Below are positions 1-7,182 of a stretch of 10,628 nt of DNA, piece after piece. The stretch spans positions 1 to 10,628 of the forward strand of contig JAGHDB010000248.1 of assembly GCA_021160155.1 (NCBI GenBank). Direction: 5' to 3'. The notes beneath the pieces were generated by a model. The model was not told the DNA's origin and made no database searches. It saw only the letters and a list, made by a program, of their open reading frames with translations. Source of the stretch: Bacteroidales bacterium. Lineage in GTDB: Bacteria; Bacteroidota; Bacteroidia; Bacteroidales; UBA12481. Position numbers and translations under genes: made by a program. The number at the start of each line of letters is the position of its first letter. Positions within the stretch are counted from its first letter, which is position 1.

Positions 1-121
1 CCAGGCCCGGATCCAAAGACCTTTTTACCAATAACAGTTTTAACCCGGTCTCATTAAAACCGAAAATCACACAATCCACAGCTATTAATTGCCGGTCCTC
101 TCCAGAGTAATAGCGATCCAT
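1..121 (-). CDS. NUDIX-domain protein, N-terminal fragment (possible NUDIX-type transcription regulator)
   Basis: A 40-codon reading frame starts at the ATG at 121-119 on the minus strand and runs open off the left edge. The visible protein begins MDRYYSGEDRQ and continues with a strand-turn-strand pattern, IAVDCVIFGF then LKLLLVKRSLDPG. From family knowledge this matches the N-terminus of Bacteroidota NUDIX proteins, in which the VDCIIFGF and LLLIKR segments precede the NUDIX box. Many relatives carry a C-terminal winged helix and act as sugar- or NAD-responsive repressors (AraR/NrtR type); others are plain hydrolases. The NUDIX box and any DNA-binding domain lie outside the window, so I cannot separate the two. 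The gene lies 80 bp downstream of the giant CotH/LTD gene on the same strand and has a candidate promoter of its own. Assignment to NUDIX is fairly confident; the regulatory role is inference. Confidence 0.72.
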   Translation of the reverse strand, partial: MDRYYSGEDRQLIAVDCVIFGFNETGLKLLLVKRSLDPGL

Positions 122-138
122 AAGCTTATTTTAAGTGT

Positions 139-169
139 TAAAGCTACACCCTAAAAATCAGGTTTACAA
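139..169 (-). promoter_or_regulatory. Candidate Bacteroidota-type promoter for the NUDIX gene
   Basis: On the minus strand, TTG (169-167) is followed after 20 bp by TAGCTTTA (146-139). This differs at one base from the Bacteroidota -7 consensus TAnnTTTG and has the expected spacing to a -33 TTG. Transcription would start about 10 nt before the ATG at 121. The match is imperfect and unsupported by other data. Confidence 0.3.
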
Positions 170-201
170 GTAACCAAATAATAAAAATAGGAATTTTACT
201 T

Positions 202-3200
202 TTACCGGATCACAACAAGCCGGTTATAGTTTTGTGATGGAGTAATTACACGGACGGTATAAACCCCTTTGGAACAGCTTTGAACCGGTATGCGAAGAAG
301 CTGCAGGTTGCCGGGTTGAATCAGGGATTCGTAGCATTTTCGACCGGTAGCAGCAATTAACTCGACACGGATTATCTCACCGGTTAATCCCGAAATCCGG
401 ATAAAGAGTTCAGTAGTAGCAGGATTTGGATAAATACTCAGTGAATACCCATCAGTTACAGGATGGTCAGAAAGCAATATGTTTGAAGAACCGGGAGTTG
501 GATCCGCCAATGGCTGCCAGTTGGATCCGCCATCCGGAATTCTGCCGAAACTTATATCGGGCTGCTGGATGCCAAACAGCACCGAATCAATCAGAATGGT
601 ATCCGGTTCGAGTAATTGAACCAGACCTATCTCTTCACCGTTACCATCCAGCTTGAAACCCAGATGAAGCGAACCCGATAATGGTTGATCATCTGCCCAT
701 AAAAGTAAAAATCCCTGCGGCGGAATGGTGGTTAATTCGGGAATGCCCCTTGGGATCATCGCCTTCAAAGGATTATCCAGATTATCAGTTAGAAAAAGCC
801 CGCCTACATCATAAGGATTATCCGAAGCATTAAACAGTTCAATCCAGTCTTCATAGAGACCATTTTTGTTGATCAATCCGGATTGATTCTCCGCAAGAAA
901 TTCATTGATAAAAATTTCCGGTACCGCTTCATCCCCGATTTGATTGGCATCGCCGGGTGTAGGAATGCTGAAATGCCGGTATTGATAACTCCCGTCGGGA
1001 TAACAGCCATAGCTGTTTCCCCTGCTCATTAAAGGATAAACAATTCGATTCAGCCGGTGAAACCTGCCCGACAGATACTGGCTTAAAATAAGGGTTCCCC
1101 CTGACGGACTTAATCCGATGAGATTTCCGGTATCCGGGATGGCAATAAATGCACCCGGAGACAAAGTTTGATCATCAGGAATCAGAAGATTCAACCGGAT
1201 AGGTGAATCGGGAGTTCTACCGTTTGATACGTAGAGATCCCCGGGTAGAATTTCGGATGGCCCGTTATTATAAATTTCAAACCAAGTGCCCTGGCCGGCC
1301 GTGGAGATTTCATTCACAAACAACCCCGAATAAAGATCTTTATGTCTGAAAAAATACCCTATATCGGCCCGTGTGCCATCCGGGTCTTCGGGTGAATCCG
1401 GATCTCCGGAATTGATACAGGGGGATCCCGGCTCCAGCATAAAATCACCGGTTTCAGGTGACTTTAAATGCGGATCACCGGTTAGATTGTGATCACCCGG
1501 TAAAAGCGATCGTTGATTCAGGGAATAAGAAACAGACCTGGAGCTGTAAGCATCAGTGGTAACAGCATCCTGACTACTGCCGGCAAAAAGTGAATTGACC
1601 ACCTTTGCCATTCCTCCTCCACGGCCCGGCACTTTTTCAAAGCAATGTATCCCGGTTGTATTACCAAAAAAAGTATTCCGGTCAGACAGCACAAAAGAGC
1701 CTTCGTCTTTGATTCCGGCACCATTGCCACAATAAATGATCAGGTTATGCTGCATGGTTACCTGGGATCCCAATCCTACTGAAACCGCTTTGTCAGAAAT
1801 ATACTCAAAACGGTTCCCTGAAATGAGAATTTGCGATGAAAAACCCATGTCAATCCCGTCGTTGTTGATCCCTGAAAAATCACCAAAGTAATTATTCCGA
1901 ATCACCGCACCGGTAACCGAATCCAGGTCAATACCATCGGTGTCGGCCGCCCGGCTGCCGGTAAAATGACTCCCTTCAATCTGTACACCCCCTGCACGGG
2001 CCACGTTGATCAGATCGCACACACCGCTGCTGTGAAGAGAAGCATCCCTAATCCAAACCCGGCTGCCGGTGCAATAAACCGGATTTGCCTCGCAATCCGT
2101 AATTACCAAACCGTTTATGGGAACATAGCTGTCAATTATATTCAGATTGGCCTTATATTTTAACGGGTCATCCAGACTGTAAGAAGCTTGTGATATTTCC
2201 AGGTTACTGAGATAACAATATCCGGCAGCCTGATTAATCACCAGTGCTCCCCACCTGCCGTCTTCTCCGGGCCGGTTACGAATCAATACCTTTTGCTGTG
2301 CCGTGCCATCTGCCTGAATAGCTCCTGAAACATACAGGCTTGCTTTTTCAGCCATCCGGATTTCCGTTCCGGCCTCCATACGGAGTACCCCTGAAGCCGT
2401 CACAATGACATCACCGGCAGCCACATAAGGAGATTGGTCGGCCCGTAATATCATCAGCGTATCAATCAGGGCAGGTAACACAGACTCGTCCGAATGTTCA
2501 AAAACCGCTTCTATCAGGGTATCCGACTGAAAAGTATCGGTTGTTTCCCTCCCCCCGTTCGTTCCAATCCAGCCGGCAAACCGAAATCCCGGAGCAGGTT
2601 GTGCAGTCAATCTCAAAGGTAATTCTGAAAAATAAATACCTCCCGTACCGGCTTCTGCGCCATTCACCCTTACCGTACCTCCCCCCTGAACGGTGATATC
2701 CAATTGAAATGTACCCGGCAGGTTGTATTTCTTGGTAAGCTGATCCCGCATGATCGCCGGGCGCCGCCGGGCAAACTCCCGCATGATCTCCACATGATCT
2801 TCCCATTGCTCTAATGAAGCAATCGGACTGCATCCCGAACCCCCGACCGTAGCCGTACCTTTCCACCGGTTTACATCCCGCTCCATCTCCGGTTCAATGA
2901 CTGCCTTCACCCGGTCGATCATAGCCAGAACCCGGTCGGTAGCAAAAGTAGTGTTCAGATGCGTGGCAAATCGCTGTAAAAATTCAGCTTTAAACCGGTT
3001 ACTTTTCATCAGAGAATAAAACAGTGCCCGGTGATGCAGAAAATTATCCTCCGTATAATTGAGCATATTATGTGCATAGTCTGCCGAACCGTAAAGACCG
3101 AATCCGCCCTCGACATCAAAAAAGACCCATCGCCATTTACCCGTAGCCGTTCTGGGACGCCAGCAAAGTACATTGTTGTTGGCCCAGTCCTGATTATTTA

Positions 3201-4713
3201 TAAATAATTCGGCAATCTGGTAATCAATGAATTCATCCATATCCATCATGGAACAGATTTGATCAAAAACCGCAGGATCATTTACATCACTGTATCTGAC
3301 CAGGTTAAGCAGACTCTGATAATGCAGGTCATCTCCTTTAATCACTCCTCCGTTGGAAGCATTCTCAAGCAGGTCAACCTGATCCGGATCCACCCCCCAG
3401 TTTCCGGCCAGGTAATCCGATTTGTTTCGTTCGCGTATATTATGAATCCCCCAGTATTGTCCGTTAAGATATAGAATCGCAGGCCGGTAAGCTTCATAAT
3501 CCACATCCATATAGCCAATTAACAAATTACCCAGTAATCCGTCCCGAAACATGGTTCCGTTATAACAATTACCCATCCCGTCCGCTCCGCCCGGCCGGAG
3601 CATAAAACTGGAAAAACGGGTCACGGTTTTATCCTGAAAAAACCGGTAATGCAAATTTGAGTTCCCGTATTTCGACCTGAAAAAAATCCCTAACGGTTTT
3701 TTCGGAAATTCACAATTCATCCTTCCTTTAATCTGCATCCCGGCCTGTGAAGTAAATTCACGATTACCTGTTATTTCAAAAAACTCAATATTTATCGGCC
3801 GTTCCCAATCGGGATGACAACTGTTACGTGAGGTCCTGGTTCCGTCAAATCCCGATCCGTCGACATAAATACCCCAATCCGGATTCCACAGGTAAGATGA
3901 ATCAATACTAATAGAAAATACCGGAAGGGTAGAATAGTCACCGATGATATAAGTCCGGGTTGTAACCGGCCCGGGTAATTTACCCTCTGAATAGTACCTT
4001 GCACGAAGCGGAGTAGTTTTTGCCAGAGTTACCGGTGCAGTATAAACCGGTGAATCTGGCCGGGGAATGGATCCGTTTGTGGTGTACCGGATCACACCAC
4101 CTGTACCCGGTTCGGTTACGGTCATTTTTATCTCCCGTTTCCCGGGATAACGGCCGGCCGGAAGAGAAAAAGCTACGGGCTGGGCAAAATTGGGTCGATT
4201 TATGCCATTGACCGGATTTTCCCGGCCGGGAGAAGGTTCACCGAAAAATTTCCAGGTTTGCAGTGATTCCGGGTCACGACCGTAAGAAATATCCGGTAAC
4301 TGAGCGGGAATATCGACCCGGTCAATGAGATTTCCTTCATTATCAACCAATAACAAGCTCTCGCCGTCTCTTGATATGGCAAAATTTGTATGTAATCCCC
4401 GGTTAATATGATCCGCCATAACCAGCAAGTATCCACCACGGGGAACAGTAACATTCTCCGGAAACTGCCATTTATCAGGAATTCCGGAGTTATCAGATAA
4501 ATAAAACCCGGTCAGGTCAACCGGATTTTCACCGATGTTATAAAGTTCAATCCAGTCAGAAAAGTCACCTTCATCAGGATCAATATAAGCACTGGCATTT
4601 GAAGCCATGACCTCATTGATCACAACCTGAGACTTCAATCCTGATGTCCAAACCGCTCCGAATAAAATAAACAGGAATAACCGCTTGACCTGTGATAACA
4701 TAAACCCCTTCAT
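202..4713 (-). CDS. Giant secreted LTD / CotH kinase-like / beta-helix protein with T9SS sorting domain
   Basis: A 1503-residue exported protein (numbered from the ATG at 4713). Domains seen in order: signal peptide about 1-29; lamin-tail domain (LTD) 30-165 (VVINEVMAS, DWIELYN); chitobiase C-terminal-like 203-257 (IRYTTNGSIP); CotH kinase-like about 262-660, with FPKKP (336-340), IRER (426-429), DWANNN (509-514) and FFDVEGGFG (531-539); InlB-repeat-like 669-739; right-handed beta-helix about 745-1080, closed by a SPCINSGDP...DGTRADIG motif; degenerate LTD 1130-1256; LTD 1266-1410; T9SS type A C-terminal domain 1423-1503 (LSIYPNPA). Spore CotH is an atypical protein kinase; LTDs are thought to mediate attachment. 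I infer a surface-anchored or secreted protein with possible phosphotransferase activity; the substrate is unknown. The acidic motif reads DVE where relatives usually have DxD. TTG at 4716 and ATG at 4701 (after AAGGGG) are alternative starts. It is transcribed away from the S9 peptidase gene. The domain calls are confident, the function is not. Confidence 0.93.
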   Translation of the reverse strand: MKGFMLSQVKRLFLFILFGAVWTSGLKSQVVINEVMASNASAYIDPDEGDFSDWIELYNIGENPVDLTGFYLSDNSGIPDKWQFPENVTVPRGGYLLVMADHINRGLHTNFAISRDGESLLLVDNEGNLIDRVDIPAQLPDISYGRDPESLQTWKFFGEPSPGRENPVNGINRPNFAQPVAFSLPAGRYPGKREIKMTVTEPGTGGVIRYTTNGSIPRPDSPVYTAPVTLAKTTPLRARYYSEGKLPGPVTTRTYIIGDYSTLPVFSISIDSSYLWNPDWGIYVDGSGFDGTRTSRNSCHPDWERPINIEFFEITGNREFTSQAGMQIKGRMNCEFPKKPLGIFFRSKYGNSNLHYRFFQDKTVTRFSSFMLRPGGADGMGNCYNGTMFRDGLLGNLLIGYMDVDYEAYRPAILYLNGQYWGIHNIRERNKSDYLAGNWGVDPDQVDLLENASNGGVIKGDDLHYQSLLNLVRYSDVNDPAVFDQICSMMDMDEFIDYQIAELFINNQDWANNNVLCWRPRTATGKWRWVFFDVEGGFGLYGSADYAHNMLNYTEDNFLHHRALFYSLMKSNRFKAEFLQRFATHLNTTFATDRVLAMIDRVKAVIEPEMERDVNRWKGTATVGGSGCSPIASLEQWEDHVEIMREFARRRPAIMRDQLTKKYNLPGTFQLDITVQGGGTVRVNGAEAGTGGIYFSELPLRLTAQPAPGFRFAGWIGTNGGRETTDTFQSDTLIEAVFEHSDESVLPALIDTLMILRADQSPYVAAGDVIVTASGVLRMEAGTEIRMAEKASLYVSGAIQADGTAQQKVLIRNRPGEDGRWGALVINQAAGYCYLSNLEISQASYSLDDPLKYKANLNIIDSYVPINGLVITDCEANPVYCTGSRVWIRDASLHSSGVCDLINVARAGGVQIEGSHFTGSRAADTDGIDLDSVTGAVIRNNYFGDFSGINNDGIDMGFSSQILISGNRFEYISDKAVSVGLGSQVTMQHNLIIYCGNGAGIKDEGSFVLSDRNTFFGNTTGIHCFEKVPGRGGGMAKVVNSLFAGSSQDAVTTDAYSSRSVSYSLNQRSLLPGDHNLTGDPHLKSPETGDFMLEPGSPCINSGDPDSPEDPDGTRADIGYFFRHKDLYSGLFVNEISTAGQGTWFEIYNNGPSEILPGDLYVSNGRTPDSPIRLNLLIPDDQTLSPGAFIAIPDTGNLIGLSPSGGTLILSQYLSGRFHRLNRIVYPLMSRGNSYGCYPDGSYQYRHFSIPTPGDANQIGDEAVPEIFINEFLAENQSGLINKNGLYEDWIELFNASDNPYDVGGLFLTDNLDNPLKAMIPRGIPELTTIPPQGFLLLWADDQPLSGSLHLGFKLDGNGEEIGLVQLLEPDTILIDSVLFGIQQPDISFGRIPDGGSNWQPLADPTPGSSNILLSDHPVTDGYSLSIYPNPATTELFIRISGLTGEIIRVELIAATGRKCYESLIQPGNLQLLRIPVQSCSKGVYTVRVITPSQNYNRLVVIR
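496..532. repeat. 14-bp exact direct repeat inside the giant gene, read in two frames
   Basis: AGTTGGATCCGCCA occurs at 496-509 and again at 519-532, a 23-bp offset, near the end of the last LTD. Because 23 is not a multiple of three, the two copies are translated in different frames on the minus strand: one encodes part of GGSNW, the other part of LADPTP. The copies stop matching immediately at both flanks. It may be a small local duplication or chance. Confidence 0.6.
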
Positions 4714-4783
4714 CAAAAAGACAAAATCTCTGTTCTTAGGGTTGATTTTTGTACATTCGAAAATTATAGAAAATTAACCCAAC
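4714..4783. promoter_or_regulatory. Divergent intergenic region between the giant CotH/LTD gene and the S9 peptidase gene
   Basis: These 70 bp separate two divergently transcribed genes and must hold the promoter of each, unless a promoter lies inside a coding region. On the plus strand TACATTCG (4752-4759) is one base from TAnnTTTG and about 25 bp before the ATG at 4784, but no clear TTG/TTTG lies at the expected distance upstream. On the minus strand TAATTTTC occurs twice (4766-4759 and 4776-4769), each one base from consensus, and again no well-spaced -33 element is visible. Neither start codon facing this region has a convincing Shine-Dalgarno sequence, as is usual in Bacteroidota. Confidence 0.3.
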
Positions 4784-7171
4784 ATGAAGACAAAGTTAAC
4801 AATTGTATCTGTTCTCCTGATCGTTTTTTCACTGCAGGCAAACGCTCAAAAGCCTAACCTTTCTTCTTTGACGATCAAAGAGATCATGTCGAAAAATTTT
4901 ACCGGTAATCCTCCGTCACGCCCGCAATGGTCGGCCGATTCAAAAACTCTGTTTTTCAACTGGAATCCGGATCATGGTACAAAATCCGGTGTGTATCTGA
5001 TTCACCCTGATGAACCGCAACCGGTGAAATCAAGCCGTACCGAATTACAGAAGGCAATACCGGCAAAAGCTGTCTGGAATCCGGATAAAACACGTAAACT
5101 CGAAAAGGGGGAAAAAGGATTGATGTTAATCAATCCTCGTAAAAAAGACACGACCATACTGTTACGCGTTGCCGGTCGCATCGGATCGTACCGTTTTAGT
5201 TCTTCCGGTCATAAAGTAGTTTTTACCCTCGACCAGAATCTCTATTGGATTGATTTACAAACCGGTCAGTTCAGGCAGCTAACCAATTTTGTAGCTAAAA
5301 GACCCGGGGAGCCGAAACCTCAACAAAAAAAATTAAATGACCAGGATCACTGGCTGATGCAGGAGCAGGCCCGTTTGTTTCCTGAATTATCACGTGTTCA
5401 AAGCCGTTCTTCAAGGTCCTTCTACCGGTCACCACGTATTTCAGGAGGATTGAAGGGAGTAATAAAACCCATCTATACCGATAGTTTCTCGGTACGTAAT
5501 CTCATTTTGACGCCGGACGAAAAACACGTCACTTTTTCAATGAACTGGCCGGCAAAAGAGCCTTCAAAATCAACCATCATGCCGGTATATGTTACCCGTT
5601 CAGGTTACACCGAAGTTCGTAACACCCGGTCAAAAGTCGGTAGTCTTCCGGGCAGAATGAACATCGGAATCCTTAATATTGAAACCGATCAATTAATTCA
5701 GCTTCAGTTAAATCAGATTCCGGGTATCACCGATCTACCCGATTATGTTACTGATTATCCCGAAAAATATAAAAACCGCAAACCTGAAGTCCGCCCGGTA
5801 TATTTATCGGGCCCCATTTGGTCTCCCAACCGTAAATACGCGGTGGTCATTGCCAATTCATTCGACAATAAGGACCGGTGGATTTTACGTCTGAATATAC
5901 AGGATGGATCCTTGAAATTACTCGATCGCCAAAGAGATGAAGCCTGGATAGGAGGTCCGGGGATTGGATGGGGTGGTAGTACCGGATGGATGCCCGATTC
6001 ACGAAGATTTTGGTTTCAGTCTGAAGAAAGTGGCTATTCGCATCTCTATTGGGTTGATCTTGAAAGTGGTGAAAAAAAAGCTCTTACTTCCGGACATTTT
6101 GAGATCTACAGCCCGTTTTTATCAAAAAATCATAAATGGTGGTATTTCACTTCAAATGAGGTTCATCCCGGGGTACGCCATTTTTACAAGATGCCCCTTG
6201 AAGGAGGCAAAAGGATCCAAATCACAAAGATGGACGGCAGTAACTCGGTGATTCTTTCCCCGGATGAGAAATGGCTGGCCATTATGTATTCTTTTGCCAA
6301 CCGGCCGGTTGAATTATACCTTAAGAAGAATCAGCCCGGGGCTGTTCCGCTGCAGGTAACAGATTCACGCTCGGAAGCATTTAAGGCCTACCCCTGGAGG
6401 ATACCTGAATTCATCACTTTTAAAGCTTCTGACGATGCCATTGTATATGCCAGGCTTTACCGGCCAAAAGCAGAAAAATCAAACCATGCAGCCGTGGTAT
6501 TTGTTCACGGAGCCGGATATCTTCAGAATGCACATAAATGGTGGTCATCTTATTACCATGAATATATGTTTCACAACATACTGGTGGATAACGGTTATAC
6601 CGTTCTTGATATGGATTACCGAGGAAGTGCCGGATACGGGCGCGACTGGCGCACGGGAATCTACCGGAATATGGGAGGTAAAGACCTGAGTGATCAGGTG
6701 GATGGTGCCCGTTTCCTGGTGCATCAATACCGGATTGATCCTGCCAGAATCGGTATTTACGGAGGTTCATACGGAGGATTTATCACACTTATGGCTATGT
6801 TCAAGGCTCCCGGTGTATTCGCCGCAGGTGCCGGGTTACGGTCGGTCACCGACTGGGCACATTACAACCACGGCTACACAGCCAATATCCTCAACACTCC
6901 TGTTGAAGACAGCCTGGCCTATTACCGGAGTTCTCCCATCAATTTCGCAGAGGGTTTGCAGGGTCATCTGCTGATGTGTCACGGAATGATGGATAATAAT
7001 GTCCATTTTCAGGATATTGTCAGGCTTACCCAAAGGCTCATCACACTGGGTAAAGAGAACTGGGAACTGGCGGTATATCCGCTGCAAAGTCATAGTTTTA
7101 CCGATCCCGATGCGTGGACGGATGAATATAGAAGGATCTTCAAATTGTTCCAGCAAGTTTTGAATCAATAA
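4784..7171 (+). CDS. S9 family serine peptidase (prolyl oligopeptidase / dipeptidyl-peptidase IV-like), exported
   Basis: A 795-residue exported peptidase. A signal peptide covers residues 1-21 (ending QANA). Residues about 40-530 form the beta-propeller, with repeated SPD/SPN strand signatures (WSPNRKYAV near 346, LSPDEKWLAI near 491) and a YVTRSGYTE...KVG segment near 269-286. The alpha/beta-hydrolase domain follows from about 545. Its triad can be read directly: Ser662 in GGSYGG (660-665), Asp737 in HGMMDNN, and His770 in LQSHSF. The usual oxyanion-loop HGGP is replaced by HGAGY (575-579), followed by an aromatic-rich HKWWSSYYHEYMFH segment, which I recall from one S9 subfamily. Family members cleave peptides, often after proline or releasing dipeptides; the exact specificity cannot be read here. 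It probably acts in the periplasm. It is first in a run with the TolC-family gene (11-bp gap) and tsaB. The ATG at 4784 fits the signal peptide. Length is normal and no residue of the triad is missing. Confidence 0.95.
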   Translation: MKTKLTIVSVLLIVFSLQANAQKPNLSSLTIKEIMSKNFTGNPPSRPQWSADSKTLFFNWNPDHGTKSGVYLIHPDEPQPVKSSRTELQKAIPAKAVWNPDKTRKLEKGEKGLMLINPRKKDTTILLRVAGRIGSYRFSSSGHKVVFTLDQNLYWIDLQTGQFRQLTNFVAKRPGEPKPQQKKLNDQDHWLMQEQARLFPELSRVQSRSSRSFYRSPRISGGLKGVIKPIYTDSFSVRNLILTPDEKHVTFSMNWPAKEPSKSTIMPVYVTRSGYTEVRNTRSKVGSLPGRMNIGILNIETDQLIQLQLNQIPGITDLPDYVTDYPEKYKNRKPEVRPVYLSGPIWSPNRKYAVVIANSFDNKDRWILRLNIQDGSLKLLDRQRDEAWIGGPGIGWGGSTGWMPDSRRFWFQSEESGYSHLYWVDLESGEKKALTSGHFEIYSPFLSKNHKWWYFTSNEVHPGVRHFYKMPLEGGKRIQITKMDGSNSVILSPDEKWLAIMYSFANRPVELYLKKNQPGAVPLQVTDSRSEAFKAYPWRIPEFITFKASDDAIVYARLYRPKAEKSNHAAVVFVHGAGYLQNAHKWWSSYYHEYMFHNILVDNGYTVLDMDYRGSAGYGRDWRTGIYRNMGGKDLSDQVDGARFLVHQYRIDPARIGIYGGSYGGFITLMAMFKAPGVFAAGAGLRSVTDWAHYNHGYTANILNTPVEDSLAYYRSSPINFAEGLQGHLLMCHGMMDNNVHFQDIVRLTQRLITLGKENWELAVYPLQSHSFTDPDAWTDEYRRIFKLFQQVLNQ

Positions 7172-7182
7172 TCAGGGTAAAA

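Noticed and set aside
161..175. Inverted repeat GGTTTACAAGTAACC as a terminator after the giant gene
   Set aside because: The stem is only four clean base pairs, or six with a bulge and a two-base loop, and lacks a T run on the right side. It also overlaps the candidate NUDIX promoter.
745..2482. Beta-helix region considered as a separate pectate-lyase-like enzyme
   Set aside because: The coordinates are in an uninterrupted frame with the CotH-like domain upstream and the LTDs downstream, no internal start is supported, and no catalytic lyase motif is visible.
2498..2866. 122-codon open frame on the minus strand inside the giant gene
   Set aside because: It lies wholly within the well-supported CotH/InlB-like region in another frame, has no recognisable motif, and its composition is what a shifted frame would give.
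4714..4716. TTG start for the giant protein one codon upstream of the ATG
   Set aside because: The ATG at 4713 is next to it and more likely. ATG at 4701, preceded by AAGGGG, remains possible and still leaves a signal peptide.
6836..7168. 110-codon open frame antisense to the S9 peptidase C-terminus
   Set aside because: It is antisense to the catalytic Asp and His region of a clear gene and has no family signature.
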